Shown here: positions 46,862 to 55,809 of the stretch, one piece after another
Numbering within the stretch: position 1 is the first letter of the stretch
Layout: every line of letters starts with the position of its first letter
From: Acidobacteriota bacterium
GTDB taxonomy: Bacteria; Acidobacteriota; Blastocatellia; Pyrinomonadales; Pyrinomonadaceae
Reading direction: 5' to 3'
DNA: 55,809 bases
Assembly (NCBI GenBank): GCA_019639135.1
Contig: JAHBSL010000026.1
Location: forward strand, 1 to 55,809
Notes under the pieces: generated by a model
Seen by the model: only the letters and a program-made list of their open reading frames with translations
Database searches by the model: none
Told to the model about the DNA's origin: nothing
Made by a program: the position numbers and the translations under genes

Positions 46862-49489
46862 ATGAAAAGGACCACACTCGCTTTTCTGCTGATCGGGATG
46901 ATCTCGCTCTCCGGCAGCATCAGCGTTTATGCCCAGGACCCGCCGCCAACCCCGACGGAAACGCCCGCCGGCCCGCTGCGTCCCGGAATGCCCGGAGCAC
47001 GTCCGGGCGGGGATTCTCAAGACCCGAAACCCTATGACCAGGTGATCACCAAAGATGCCGTTTCGAAAGACGGCATCTTCAAGGTCCACAAGGTCAAGGA
47101 CAAATATTTCTATGAGATACCGGCCGGCGAGATCAACAAAGAGTTTTTGTGGGTGACGCAGATCGCCCGGACGACGCTTGGCATTGGCTATGGAGGGCAG
47201 GCACTCGGCCGACGCGTCGTCCGCTGGGAGCGGGTCGATAACAAGATCAATCTCCGCAGCATCAGCTACGACATCGTCGCCGACCGCAGCCACCCGATCG
47301 CGCAGGCCGTTTCCGCAGCGAATGAAGATATTATCCTAATGTCCTTCCCGGTCGCGGCATGGGGCCCGAACGAGGCCGCCGTCATCGACGTTACGCGGCT
47401 CTTCACGACCGATCTGACCGAGCTTTCCGCCCGCCAACGGCTGCAGGCAAATACGCTTGATGCTTCGCGTTCCTACATCGAACGCATCGCAACCTATCCG
47501 ACCAATATCGAAGCGGTCGCGACGCACACCTACGTCCGCAACCCCTCGCCGGCAGGAGCTCCGGGCGGTGGCGGCGGCAACCCGTTCAATCAAGGAATGC
47601 GTCCCGGTTCGGCGACCGTTGTGCTCAACCACAGCATGGTCAAGCTGCCGGAGAACCCGATGCAGCCGCGGCTGTTTGACGAACGCGTCGGCTATTTCTC
47701 GGTCAGCAACATCGACTACGGCCGTCCCGAACATAAGGCAACGCAGCGGCGGTTCATCACCCGCTGGCGGCTTGAGAAAAAAGACCCGAACGCGGCTATT
47801 TCGGAACCGGTAAAGCCGATCGTCTATTACATCGACTCGGCGACGCCGAAATGGCTCGTCCCGTTCACCAAACGCGGCGTGGAGAAATGGCAGAAGGCAT
47901 TTGAGGCCGCCGGATTCAAGAACGCGATAATCGCCAAGATGGCCCCGACGCCGGCGGAAGACCCTGACTTCAGCCCCGAGGACGCTCGCTACAGCGTTAT
48001 CCGCTGGCTGCCCTCGACCATTGAAAACGCCTCAGGCCCGCATATCAACGATCCGCGGACCGGCGAAATTCTTGAGTCGGACATCCAGATGTATCACAAC
48101 ATCATGAACCTCCAGCGTTCGTGGTACTTCCTTCAGGCAAGCCCGAACGACCCGCGGGCACAGCGGCTCCCGATGCCGGATGACCTGATGGGTTATCTGG
48201 TCGAATATGTCGTCGCCCACGAGGTCGGTCATACGCTCGGCTTCCAGCACAATATGAAGGCGAGCTCGATGTATCCGGCCGAGAAGGTCCGCGACCGCAA
48301 CTGGGTGAAGCAATACGGCCACGTTGCGACGCTGATGGACTATTCGCGGTTCAACTATGTCGCCCAGCCGGAGGACAAGATCGACCCGGTCGATCTGGTT
48401 CCGGGCATCGGTCCCTATGACGTTTGGGCGACGATGTGGGGTTATAAGCCGATCCCGAATGCGAAAAGCTCGGATGCCGAAAAGGTGACGCTCGATGAAT
48501 GGGCACGCCAGCAGGACCAGACGCCGTGGTATCGTTTTTCGACCGCGGGTTCCGCCGGAAGCGACCCGGGCGAACTGACCGAAGCGGTCGGCGATGCCGA
48601 TGCGATCTATTCGACCGAGCTCGGCATTCGCAACTTAAAGCGCGTTGCGAGCTACATCGTCCCGGCGACGACCACTCAGAAGGGCGACCCCTACAACGAC
48701 CTTTCCGAGCTTTACGGCCGCATGCTCGGCCAATGGACGCTTGAGCTTAACCACGTCGCAGCGATCGTCGGCGGCTATAACTCGCAGCAGCGGCACATCG
48801 GGCAGAACGGCGTCCGGTTCGAGCTGATCCCGAACGCGCGGCAGAAGCAGGCCGTCGCGTTCCTTAACGAGAACGCCTTCAAGACCCCGACATGGGCTCT
48901 TGATAAGGAGATACTTCGCCGCATCGAACCGCTCGGTGCTCTTAACCGAGTCCGCAACGCGCAGAACAGCGTGCTTAACAATCTGCTCTCGAGCTCGCGG
49001 TTCGCACGGCTCGTCGAGCAACAGGCGCTTGACGGAGCGGCGGCCTATCACCCGGCCGATTTTCTGGCAGACGTCCGCAACGGCGTATTCTCCGAACTCA
49101 CCGCGACGAACATCGTTGTCGATGCATATCGCCGAAACCTGCACCGTGCCTATCTTGATATCGCAAATAACAAGATCAACGGCACCGTGACAGTTCCGGC
49201 CAACCTCCCGCCGGGCTTTGCCGCGATGTTCATGACCAGCGGCGATGAGCGCGCGTTCTATCGTGCCGAGCTTCGCGAGATCAGCGCGATGGCCGAGCGG
49301 GCGATGGCAAACACCACCGACCGGACGACCCGCGTTCACCTTGAGGGCATTCGCGACCACATCGCGAAGATCCTCGATCCGAACGAGTCGGCATCGTCGA
49401 ACGCCAGGGCGAACGCATTTGCAATGGAGATGCTCGAGCTCTATTACAACCCGACCTCCTGCTGGCCCGATTACAACATCGAGCCTTAG
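46862..49489 (+). CDS. Exported zinc metalloprotease, DUF5117/DUF4953 type
   Basis: 875 residues with AAAGGAG upstream and a signal peptide ([20 protein letters not shown]). A Pro-rich spacer precedes a DUF5118/DUF5117-like region (about 55-430: [40 protein letters not shown]). The catalytic motif [12 protein letters not shown] starts at His453 (HExxHxxGxxH zinc site), followed by [16 protein letters not shown] (Met-turn like). The C-terminal part continues as DUF4953 ([20 protein letters not shown]). Likely a periplasmic or secreted protease; substrates unknown. It stands alone with its own terminator. Confidence 0.88.
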   Translation: MKRTTLAFLLIGMISLSGSISVYAQDPPPTPTETPAGPLRPGMPGARPGGDSQDPKPYDQVITKDAVSKDGIFKVHKVKDKYFYEIPAGEINKEFLWVTQIARTTLGIGYGGQALGRRVVRWERVDNKINLRSISYDIVADRSHPIAQAVSAANEDIILMSFPVAAWGPNEAAVIDVTRLFTTDLTELSARQRLQANTLDASRSYIERIATYPTNIEAVATHTYVRNPSPAGAPGGGGGNPFNQGMRPGSATVVLNHSMVKLPENPMQPRLFDERVGYFSVSNIDYGRPEHKATQRRFITRWRLEKKDPNAAISEPVKPIVYYIDSATPKWLVPFTKRGVEKWQKAFEAAGFKNAIIAKMAPTPAEDPDFSPEDARYSVIRWLPSTIENASGPHINDPRTGEILESDIQMYHNIMNLQRSWYFLQASPNDPRAQRLPMPDDLMGYLVEYVVAHEVGHTLGFQHNMKASSMYPAEKVRDRNWVKQYGHVATLMDYSRFNYVAQPEDKIDPVDLVPGIGPYDVWATMWGYKPIPNAKSSDAEKVTLDEWARQQDQTPWYRFSTAGSAGSDPGELTEAVGDADAIYSTELGIRNLKRVASYIVPATTTQKGDPYNDLSELYGRMLGQWTLELNHVAAIVGGYNSQQRHIGQNGVRFELIPNARQKQAVAFLNENAFKTPTWALDKEILRRIEPLGALNRVRNAQNSVLNNLLSSSRFARLVEQQALDGAAAYHPADFLADVRNGVFSELTATNIVVDAYRRNLHRAYLDIANNKINGTVTVPANLPPGFAAMFMTSGDERAFYRAELREISAMAERAMANTTDRTTRVHLEGIRDHIAKILDPNESASSNARANAFAMEMLELYYNPTSCWPDYNIEP

Positions 49490-49515
49490 AGCGGTTCGAA
49501 TTGTGAACATTAGAT

Positions 49516-49546
49516 ACGCGGGGGCTGAGTCTCCCGCGTTTTTCTT
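49516..49546 (+). terminator. Intrinsic terminator of the metalloprotease gene
   Basis: ACGCGGG (49516-49522) pairs with CCCGCGT (49533-49539) and is followed by TTTTCTTT. It lies 27 bases after the stop at 49489. Confidence 0.8.
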
Positions 49547-49601
49547 TATGGGTTGACCCGGTTCAGTTCTGAAATGGCATTCAATTCTATAGACTCTTTG
49601 T

Positions 49602-49949
49602 ATGGGTGCGAACAATGTTTTGGCGATTTTACTATTGTGTCTGGTGATCGGTGCCTGTACCCGGATCGCTCCTCCGGGCTCGGCCCGGCCGGTCGCCGTA
49701 GATGAGGCAAGTGAGATGAAGCTCGAATTTTTGACCCGCGACGGCTGCAAAAACACTCCGACAATGCTTGCAAATGTTGAACAGGCTCTCGCCTCGATGG
49801 GTTCACCGCACGAATTGAACATAGTCCATCAGGCCGCTCTTTCTCCCGATGACCCTCGCACCGGATATCCGACACCGACGATACTCGTTAAAGGGTTGGA
49901 CATCTTTGGCCTGCCAGTGCCCGAGCCTCCGTTTCCGGCTCCTGCCTGA
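49602..49949 (+). CDS. Small putative lipoprotein with thioredoxin-like fold
   Basis: 115 residues. The N-terminal hydrophobic stretch ends in a lipobox (LLCLVIGAC, Cys19). The rest resembles a thioredoxin-like domain: MKLEFLTRDGCKNTPTMLAN with a single Cys in the active-site position, and GYPTPTILVKGLDIFG as the cis-Pro strand. With only one Cys it is not a typical disulfide oxidase. It would be membrane-anchored in the periplasm. Function unknown. Confidence 0.6.
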   Translation: MGANNVLAILLLCLVIGACTRIAPPGSARPVAVDEASEMKLEFLTRDGCKNTPTMLANVEQALASMGSPHELNIVHQAALSPDDPRTGYPTPTILVKGLDIFGLPVPEPPFPAPA

Positions 49950-50014
49950 CGGCTCTACCCTGGCGGAGTTCCGCCAGCAGAACGCATCGCACAACAGATT
50001 TCTTCAAAGTTGAA

Positions 50015-50605
50015 ATGACACAGTCTTTTCCCCGTCCGGTCCGGTTGACCAGAGCAGAGATCGAGACGCACATCGATCACGTCCTCGCCGCTCCGAATGA
50101 TCGTGGCCGGGTTGAGTTGATCGTCCGGCGGCCGGCCGTTAATGCCCGTGAGGTCATAACGGAAGGCAAGATCGACCGCGAGCACGGCCTTCTTGGCGAT
50201 AACTGGCTGACGCGCGGAAGTTCGCGGACCGACAACGGCCTCGGGCACCCGGAGATGCAGCTGAACGTAATGAATTATCGCTTTGCCGAGCTTATCGCCG
50301 GCAGCCGCGAGCTCGTTCCGCTTGCGGGCGACCAGCTTTACATCGATCTCGACCTCAGCTCCGCAAATCTCCCGCCCGGAACCCGGATCAAGGTTGGCGA
50401 CGCCGTCATCGAAGTGACCGCCATACCGCACACCGGCTGCAAGAAGTTTGTCGAACGCTTTGGGCTTGACGCGATGAAAGTCGCCAATTCCGAGTTCGGC
50501 CGCCGCCATAACCTTCGCGGCATCAACGCGAAGGTCGTCGAACCCGGAAAGGTCCGTGCCGGCGACACTGTTTCTGTCATCTCGCGGCCCGCTCTATTCG
50601 GGTGA
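50015..50605 (+). CDS. MOSC-domain protein
   Basis: 196 residues, a single MOSC domain: LIVRRPAVNAREVITEGKID, REHGLLGDNWLTRG, LAGDQLYIDLDLSSANLPPG, IEVTAIPHTGCKKFVERFGL. The Cys in HTGCKKF is the conserved MOSC cysteine that carries persulfide or contacts molybdenum. MOSC proteins handle sulfur or bind molybdenum cofactor. No cofactor genes are nearby. There is no signal peptide, so it is cytoplasmic. Confidence 0.85.
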   Translation: MTQSFPRPVRLTRAEIETHIDHVLAAPNDRGRVELIVRRPAVNAREVITEGKIDREHGLLGDNWLTRGSSRTDNGLGHPEMQLNVMNYRFAELIAGSRELVPLAGDQLYIDLDLSSANLPPGTRIKVGDAVIEVTAIPHTGCKKFVERFGLDAMKVANSEFGRRHNLRGINAKVVEPGKVRAGDTVSVISRPALFG

Positions 50606-50668
50606 AACCGCCCGAGTCTTGCATGCGTAATGCCTTGTTGGGTTCAAAAGTTCGGACCTTAAGACCTT

Positions 50669-51904
50669 ATGTCGCTGTTCGAAGCATTAAGAATCGCATT
50701 TGGTTCCATCCTCGGGAACAAGCTCCGTTCGTTCCTGACGCTTCTCGGCGTCATCTTTGGCGTTGCGACCGTTATAGTTGTCGTTTCGATCATCGAGGGG
50801 TTCAATGCATACGTTGACGATAAGATCGCCAACATCGGAACAAACGCATTTTCCCTGCAAAAATACTCCATCGAGGATTTCGCAAGCGTTGAGGCACTCA
50901 ATGCCGCACGCCGCCGCAACAAGGACGTTAATATCGATGATCTTGAGGCCCTGCAGGAACTCGCTGCCAAAAGCCATTCTATCCGCGACGCGGCGGGCAA
51001 GGCCGCATCGGTCGCTGACGTCAAATTTGGCAACGAGACGCTCCAGAAGATACAACTCAAGGCCAATACGCCGAATCTCGCCGAGATAGAGAACATCGAA
51101 ACCGCCGATGGCCGTTACTTCTCGGCCGCAGATGAAGAAGCCCGGCGATACGTCGCGTTTCTCGGGTCTGAGACGGCGGCAAAGCTTTTTCCAAACGATT
51201 CACCGTTAGGTAAGACCATTAAGGTCGATGGCCGGACCTTTCAGGTCATCGGAGTCGGCAAAGAACTAGGAACCGCCTTCGGGCAAACGCGCGATATGTA
51301 TGTGGCGATCCCGTTGCGCACATTCCTGTCGATCAATGGGCTTCGCCGCAACATTTCGATCAGCATCAGTTCGACAACACCGGAAGCATACGTTGAGGCT
51401 GCGGACGAGGTTCGAACCTTGATGCGAACCAGGCGAAAGCTCGGCCCGGCTGAACCGGACAATTTCGGCATCGTAACTCCGGGAGCGATCAACAAACTTC
51501 GCGATCAGATCTTCGGCACTATCCAGATCGCGGCCATAGGCGTTACTTCGATCTCGCTTGTGGTCGGCGGTATTGTGATCATGAACATTATGCTGGTCAG
51601 TGTTACGGAGCGTACCAAGGAGATCGGCATCCGAATGAGCATAGGAGCTCGGCGGCGCGACATCCTGAAACAGTTCCTGGCCGAATCGGTAACCCTGTCG
51701 CTGATCGGCGGAGCGATCGGCATAGCCATCGCTTTTCTTTTGTCGCAGTTGGTTGCCACTCTTACACCGATACCCACGGCATTGCCGTTAGGCTGGGTGG
51801 TAGCGGCTTTGACCGTTTCGAGCACGGTTGGGCTTGTCTCGGGTGTTTATCCGGCATGGACGGCCGCCGGGATCGACCCGATCGAAGCACTCCGGAGCGA
51901 ATAG
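50669..51904 (+). CDS. MacB-like ABC transporter permease 1
   Basis: 411 residues: an N-terminal membrane helix (LRSFLTLLGVIFGVATVIVV), a large periplasmic MacB_PCD domain (about 50-240), and a C-terminal FtsX domain with three helices (AIGVTSISLVVGGIVIMNIM, LSLIGGAIGIAIAFLLSQLV, LGWVVAALTVSSTVGLVSGV). The mechanotransmission sequence MLVSVTERTKEIGIRMSIGA is present. It lacks an ATPase domain. It probably acts with the next permease (8 bases between stop and start) and an ATPase encoded elsewhere. Confidence 0.9.
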   Translation: MSLFEALRIAFGSILGNKLRSFLTLLGVIFGVATVIVVVSIIEGFNAYVDDKIANIGTNAFSLQKYSIEDFASVEALNAARRRNKDVNIDDLEALQELAAKSHSIRDAAGKAASVADVKFGNETLQKIQLKANTPNLAEIENIETADGRYFSAADEEARRYVAFLGSETAAKLFPNDSPLGKTIKVDGRTFQVIGVGKELGTAFGQTRDMYVAIPLRTFLSINGLRRNISISISSTTPEAYVEAADEVRTLMRTRRKLGPAEPDNFGIVTPGAINKLRDQIFGTIQIAAIGVTSISLVVGGIVIMNIMLVSVTERTKEIGIRMSIGARRRDILKQFLAESVTLSLIGGAIGIAIAFLLSQLVATLTPIPTALPLGWVVAALTVSSTVGLVSGVYPAWTAAGIDPIEALRSE

Positions 51905-51911
51905 ATTCGGA

Positions 51912-53174
51912 ATGATACGAGCGGAATTCAAAGAGAATCTCCTGATGGCGTTCGATACGCTCCGGCAGCACAAGCTCCGGTCGTTTCTGACCATTCTCGG
52001 CGTCGTGGTCGGAACAACTACGGTCATTGTCATAGCCGCATTCGTTTCGGGCATCGACGCAAGGGTCTCGAAAGAGATAGAGAGCTTCGGGACGAATTCG
52101 ATCTATGCCTTTAAGTTCGACCCCGGTTTTAACTTTACGCCCTCGGTCGAGGAACGAACCCGAAAGCCGCTAGTTGAGGAAGATGCCATTGCGATCCGTG
52201 CCGAGTGTGAGTCGTGCGAGTTTTCGGCTCCTTTCATGTCGCCGGTCGATTTCACAAGCGGGCCATTCACCCAGCGGGTCAACGTCCGCAATAAAGAGAT
52301 CGAGATGACCAACGCGACCGTTCAGGGGACGACGTCCGACTATTTCAGGATGGGTGTGACCGAGATCGCCGAAGGACGTTATTTTTCGCCGGACGAAGAG
52401 GCGAGCCGGCAACGTGTCGCCGTTATCGGATATGACGTCGCGAATGTCCTTTTCCCTAACAGCGTGGCCCTCGGAAGCGACATTCAGATCGAAGGAACCA
52501 AGTACCGGATCATCGGAGTGCTGAAAGAACGAGAGATCTTTCTGGTCGGTTCCGAAGACCCGAACAACGAGAACAAGGCCGTCTATCTTCCGTTCAAGAC
52601 CATCAAACAGCTCTACCCTGCCAATGAGGACTGCTTCATAATGACGACCGCCAAACCGGGCCGGATGAAAGAGGCCCTCGAAGAGGTGCGAACAATTCTG
52701 CGGAAGCGCCGCGGCGTCGAACAAGGTAAACCGGACAACTTCGGCGTTCAGACGTCGGAACAGATAATCGAGCAATTCGGGGCGATCACCGGCGGTGTTT
52801 TTCTTTTGATGGTGGCCATCTCAAGCGTCGGTCTTTTGATCGGCGGCATCGGCGTGATGAACATCATGCTGGTGAGCGTTACGGAAAGGACCAAAGAGAT
52901 CGGGATCCGAAAGGCGATCGGTGCCCGAAAGATCGACATCATCACGCAGTTTCTGATCGAGGCCGCGACCCTGACCGGCCTTGGCGGCATTCTCGGGATC
53001 GCCATCGGTATCGGACTTTCCCTGCTGATCCAAACCTTCCTGCCTACTTACGTTCCGCTTTGGGCTCCGATCGTCGGCTTTGGCGTTTCGGTGGCGATGG
53101 GGGTCGGGTTCGGGCTCTGGCCGGCATGGAAGGCCGCAAACCTGCACCCGATCGACGCTCTCAGGTACGAATAG
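51912..53174 (+). CDS. MacB-like ABC transporter permease 2
   Basis: 420 residues from the ATG at 51912; a longer frame overlaps the previous gene and is rejected. Same layout as the first permease: helix (LRSFLTILGVVVGTTTVIVI), periplasmic domain, FtsX end with MLVSVTERTKEIGIRKAIGA. The periplasmic part has a Cys pair (RAECESCEFSAPF). Two non-identical permeases in tandem suggest a heterodimeric transporter. No ATP-binding protein gene is in view on either side. Confidence 0.9.
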   Translation: MIRAEFKENLLMAFDTLRQHKLRSFLTILGVVVGTTTVIVIAAFVSGIDARVSKEIESFGTNSIYAFKFDPGFNFTPSVEERTRKPLVEEDAIAIRAECESCEFSAPFMSPVDFTSGPFTQRVNVRNKEIEMTNATVQGTTSDYFRMGVTEIAEGRYFSPDEEASRQRVAVIGYDVANVLFPNSVALGSDIQIEGTKYRIIGVLKEREIFLVGSEDPNNENKAVYLPFKTIKQLYPANEDCFIMTTAKPGRMKEALEEVRTILRKRRGVEQGKPDNFGVQTSEQIIEQFGAITGGVFLLMVAISSVGLLIGGIGVMNIMLVSVTERTKEIGIRKAIGARKIDIITQFLIEAATLTGLGGILGIAIGIGLSLLIQTFLPTYVPLWAPIVGFGVSVAMGVGFGLWPAWKAANLHPIDALRYE

Positions 53175-53215
53175 CGTCCCAAAGCTAATAAGTTTTTCAT
53201 CGGGAGTTCGAGGCC

Positions 53216-53878
53216 CTAGATGACCTGCATTATCTCCTCAAGCGGTTTGCGTTTGATGTCGGGGACTCGGGCGTCATCGGCGGGATAGCCGACCGGGATG
53301 AGGACAAACGGCACTTCGTTTCGCGGGCGGCCGAGGATCTCCTGCAGGAATTTCATTGGCGAGGGCGTATGTGTCAGAGTCGCGAGGCCCATATTGTGCA
53401 GGGCGGCGAGCAGCAGCCCGACCGCGATCCCGACCGATTCCTGCGAGTAATATGTCGGCTCGGTTTCCCCGTTCTCCTCGACCGATGTGATTCGGAAAAC
53501 GACTATCAGATACGGGGCGATCTCAAGAAAGGGCTTGTGCTCGTCCGTGCCCAATGGAGCGAGCCGCCGCAGCCATTTCTCGCTCATCCGGCTCGTGTAA
53601 CTCTCGTGCTCTTCTTTCTCGGCAGCCTCGCGTATCTGCCGTTTTACCTCGGCATCGCGGACGACGACGAACCGCCACGGCTGCATATTCGCCCCCGATG
53701 GAGCCGTCCCGGCCGTCGCTATCGCCCGCTCGATCAGCTCAAGCGGGACCTCACGCGGCGAATATTCCCGCACCGTCCGCCGCCGGTTCATTAGGTCAAA
53801 GAACTCCGAGGCCCGGCTCGCCTGTTCCACGGGGCCAAGTTCTACGGCATTGAGAGGGATAAATTTCGGTTGCTGCAT
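53216..53878 (-). CDS. Nitroreductase-family flavoprotein
   Basis: 220 residues. FMN-binding N-terminus RRRTVREYSPREVPLELIER, then ATAGTAPSGANMQPWRFVVV (the SGAN motif of the iodotyrosine-deiodinase/nitroreductase branch). The C-terminus GLATLTHTPSPMKFLQEILG and VPFVLIPVGYP matches. It reduces an unidentified substrate with NAD(P)H. Divergent from the DUF454 gene across 52 bases. Confidence 0.88.
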   Translation of the reverse strand: MQQPKFIPLNAVELGPVEQASRASEFFDLMNRRRTVREYSPREVPLELIERAIATAGTAPSGANMQPWRFVVVRDAEVKRQIREAAEKEEHESYTSRMSEKWLRRLAPLGTDEHKPFLEIAPYLIVVFRITSVEENGETEPTYYSQESVGIAVGLLLAALHNMGLATLTHTPSPMKFLQEILGRPRNEVPFVLIPVGYPADDARVPDIKRKPLEEIMQVI

Positions 53879-53907
53879 TTCTCGACTTAATTTTTCGCGT
53901 TAGAAAT

Positions 53908-53916
53908 TGGTATAAT
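53908..53916 (+). promoter_or_regulatory. TATAAT promoter of the DUF454 gene
   Basis: TGGTATAAT with TATAAT at 53911-53916 and ATG at 53931, leaving a leader of about 8 bases. Same TGGTATAATTT core as at 39221. Confidence 0.6.
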
Positions 53917-53930
53917 TTTTGGAACCGGCC

Positions 53931-54350
53931 ATGGACATAAGAAAAGCCATTCTTATCTTTGCGGGTACCCTTTTTGTCGCACTCGGCGTTTTGGGGATAT
54001 TTCTCCCCTTGATGCCGACGACCGTCTTTCTCCTGCTTGCCGCTTATTGCTATTCGCACAGCTCAGAGCGGTTCCACACATGGCTTTTGAACAACCGCTG
54101 GCTCGGGGCATATATCCGCAACTATAAGTCCGGCCGCGGCATTTCCGTCCGGCAAAAGGCAAGCACCTTGACCTTTCTCTGGGTTTCTATCGGTTTCAGC
54201 ATCTGGCTCATTTCCGCAAAGCTTTGGGTCAGCCTCCTGCTCGCGGCCATCGCCCTCGGCGTTACGATCCATATCCTCTGGATCAAAACCTACCGCCCGG
54301 AAGCGGCCGAAACAACCGCCGAACCCGCACCCGCCGGCGAGCTTTCATAA
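53931..54350 (+). CDS. DUF454 (YbaN-like) inner-membrane protein
   Basis: 139 residues from the ATG at 53931; a TTG at 53919 falls on the expected transcript start and is less likely. Family signature LGVLGIFLPLMPTTVFLLLA, then YCYSHSSERFHTWLLNNRWL and GAYIRNYKSGRGISVRQKA. Two or three membrane segments near the start and at about 85-115. The function of DUF454 is not established. The tail is Ala/Glu-rich. Confidence 0.85.
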   Translation: MDIRKAILIFAGTLFVALGVLGIFLPLMPTTVFLLLAAYCYSHSSERFHTWLLNNRWLGAYIRNYKSGRGISVRQKASTLTFLWVSIGFSIWLISAKLWVSLLLAAIALGVTIHILWIKTYRPEAAETTAEPAPAGELS

Positions 54351-54355
54351 TTGCT

Positions 54356-55156
54356 TTATCCAAGTACCGATTCGAAAAATTCCCCGATGGTTACGGCCTC
54401 GGGGACGGCGGCCTGCATTATGAAGCCGGCGATGGCAAAAAGTGTGAGGACGACAAGGGCCGGGATCCCGGTCTTTTTTAGTGCGGTCATCAGCCAATGC
54501 GAACGCTCTATGTTCTTGACGGGCTTGTAGAGCGAGCCGACGACGGCCGCATCGACAAGCAGCTCGGCAAAGAGTATCGGGGCGATCCAGACAACGTAGA
54601 TGATCGCCGAAAATGCGATGATCAGGACGACCGCTACCAACAAAAGCGCAAGCCCTTCATCGAGGTCAAAGTCGAAGCTCCCGAGCCCGCCGCCCGAGCC
54701 CGAACCGCTCGAAAGCGACGAGGAACCGCCGCCCGATGAAAAGCCAACCGGCACCGGCACAACGGCTTTCGCATCGCCCCAATCGCCGCCCGCACCGGCT
54801 CCGGCAAAATCACCGCCGCCGCCGAACGTCCCGCCCGCAGATCCGCCGACGCCAATATCATCGAGCCCGTCCAAAGCCGCCAGTGCCAGGTCACCGCTGC
54901 CGTCAAGGTCTGCGGTGCCGAGCGTCTCCTCGGTGTTGAGGTAGATCCAAACGCGAAGCAGCAAGAGAAAAACGATATAGCCCGCGATGACCGCCACCGG
55001 ATAGCGAAGCGCCATCTCCGTCACACCGAGCCGCAAAAGAACGGCCGAAACGATAAAGGCGGAAAGGGCCGTCAGGGCGAGGATCGCTGAGATCTGCAGC
55101 CGCGGCATCGAAAGCCGTGCGGTTATCGTTTCGATCACCTTCGCCCTGTTTCCCAT
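54356..55156 (-). CDS. Membrane protein with Gly/Ser-rich central region, unknown
   Basis: 266 residues. Two N-terminal membrane helices (ILALTALSAFIVSAVLLRLG, YPVAVIAGYIVFLLLLRVWI), then about 80 residues of Gly, Ser and Asp (GGSAGGTFGGGGDFAGAGAG and SSGGGSSSLSSGSGSGGGLG), then two or three helices (ALLLVAVVLIIAFSAIIYVV, GIPALVVLTLFAIAGFIMQA). The acidic Gly-rich loop may be a flexible surface segment. No family recognised with confidence. It sits 5 bases from the FMN reductase gene upstream and is probably co-transcribed. Confidence 0.65.
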   Translation of the reverse strand: MGNRAKVIETITARLSMPRLQISAILALTALSAFIVSAVLLRLGVTEMALRYPVAVIAGYIVFLLLLRVWIYLNTEETLGTADLDGSGDLALAALDGLDDIGVGGSAGGTFGGGGDFAGAGAGGDWGDAKAVVPVPVGFSSGGGSSSLSSGSGSGGGLGSFDFDLDEGLALLLVAVVLIIAFSAIIYVVWIAPILFAELLVDAAVVGSLYKPVKNIERSHWLMTALKKTGIPALVVLTLFAIAGFIMQAAVPEAVTIGEFFESVLG

Positions 55157-55161
55157 TGTCG

Positions 55162-55716
55162 CTATCCCTTAAGCTTCCGCGTCCAGTCCGTAAGAGCGGC
55201 AAGCTGCTTCGCCATTATCTCCCGCGTTGCATCATCGGTCAGGTTGCCTTCGGCGTCAAACCTCTGTCCGCTGTTGCCGATCATCACCTCCGGCCGGTTG
55301 AGCGGAAACATATTCAGAAAGACCATCACCTTGCGAAGGTCATACTGCATTCTCGCCGTCCCGATCGCACCGCCCGAAACGCCCATGATCGCCGCCGGCT
55401 TCCCTTCCCAGGCACTGTCGCCATAGGGCCGCGATGCCCAGTCGATGGCATTTTTGAGCACGCCGGGGATCGAGTAGTTATACTCCGGCGAGACGAAAAG
55501 TATCGCGTCCGCACTGCGGATCTTTTGCTTAAAGTCCGCGACCACCGCCGGCGGAGTCGCTTCGTTATCCTGGTTAAAGGGCGGTATTTCGTCTATCTCG
55601 AACGTAGTAAGCTCCGCCCCCTCGGGCGCAAGCTCGGCCGCCGTCCGAAGCGCCGCACGGTTGAGCGAAGCCTTTCTAATGCTGCCTGCGATCCCAAGTA
55701 TTATCACTGTATCCAT
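55162..55716 (-). CDS. NAD(P)H-dependent FMN reductase
   Basis: 184 residues of flavodoxin-like fold. The phosphate loop is IAGSIRKASLNRAALRTAAE, and the conserved FVSPEYNYSIPGVLKNAIDW follows at about residues 74-93. GKPAAIMGVSGGAIGTARMQ completes the flavin site. It reduces FMN or quinone-like substrates with NAD(P)H. GGGAG lies upstream of the ATG, and a TATAAT follows further out at 55745. Confidence 0.9.
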   Translation of the reverse strand: MDTVIILGIAGSIRKASLNRAALRTAAELAPEGAELTTFEIDEIPPFNQDNEATPPAVVADFKQKIRSADAILFVSPEYNYSIPGVLKNAIDWASRPYGDSAWEGKPAAIMGVSGGAIGTARMQYDLRKVMVFLNMFPLNRPEVMIGNSGQRFDAEGNLTDDATREIMAKQLAALTDWTRKLKG

Positions 55717-55744
55717 AATTTATCTCCCATTTCCCGAAAAATTC

Positions 55745-55750
55745 ATTATA
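55745..55750 (-). promoter_or_regulatory. -10 hexamer of the FMN reductase gene
   Basis: TATAAT on the minus strand, about 29 bases before the ATG at 55716, with GGGAG between. No good -35 is visible. The remaining bases to 55809 show no gene. Confidence 0.5.
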
Positions 55751-55809
55751 CTACGCTCGCTACGTGTCCGCTTCCGCCGGCGAAAAGCGTCTTACGGGCG
55801 TCAGGAAAT

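Noticed and set aside
48635..49822. A 395-codon minus-strand frame opposite the DUF5117-type protease
   Set aside because: Shadow frame with no recognisable domain.

Overview
The window reads as a chromosomal segment of a Gram-negative, GC-rich environmental bacterium, most likely an Acidobacteriota of the Blastocatellia/Pyrinomonadaceae kind. This is inference from gene content: a VWFA-related secreted protein of the type typical of Acidobacteria, OmpA and TonB proteins (an outer membrane), DUF5117-type and FG-GAP metalloproteases, and several families of short palindromic repeats. No rRNA, tRNA, CRISPR array or complete insertion sequence was found.

Layout. 1-5.0 kb: a secreted HExxH metalloprotease with FG-GAP repeats (cut by the left edge), an OmpA-like protein and a VWFA protein. 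5.0-5.5 kb: a scar with short repeats and an IS3-type transposase remnant. 5.5-14.1 kb: housekeeping genes, namely a PDZ/radical-SAM-like DUF512 protein, a TonB-like protein, holB, DUF2752, and the cluster dxr - Uma2 - rseP - ispG. 14.2-23.4 kb: a YDRR-repeat secreted protein, a DinB-like protein, a low-GC repeat-rich protein, hisS, a gamma-carbonic anhydrase, a DUF433/DUF5615 toxin-antitoxin-like pair, murJ and dacB. 23.7-30.0 kb: an Ogg2-type DNA glycosylase, a TPR protein with two retropepsin-like domains, a PIN protein, and a tal-pgi-pgl operon. 30.2-35.2 kb: an ECF sigma/anti-sigma pair divergent from a three-gene exported-protein operon (spondin domain, DUF336-cupin fusion, SMP-30 fusion).

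35.4-46.1 kb is the most unusual part. Three genes that belong together, a GltD-like FAD/ferredoxin oxidoreductase, korA (fused gamma-alpha) and korB, are separated at both junctions by small accessory genes: a ParE-type toxin-antitoxin, an orphan hybrid antitoxin, DUF2200, DUF4375, a TPR protein, an uncharacterised small pair and hicBA. Several of these inserts are bordered by diverged partial copies of the neighbouring gene ends: three copies of the DUF2200 tail, a second korA 3' end, and a second korB 5' end. In addition, an approximately 100-125 bp palindromic element sits in frame inside both the GltD-like gene and korA, with paired stem changes between the two copies. I regard this gene-end-duplicating cassette pattern and the in-frame element as the best candidates for something undescribed.

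46.1-55.8 kb: a decayed DNA-exonuclease gene, a large DUF5117-type metalloprotease, a small lipoprotein, a MOSC protein, two MacB-like permeases without an ATPase, a nitroreductase, a DUF454 protein, a Gly/Ser-rich membrane protein and an FMN reductase. Several genes here have a good -10 hexamer only about 7-18 bases before the start codon, suggesting leaderless or very short-leader transcripts.
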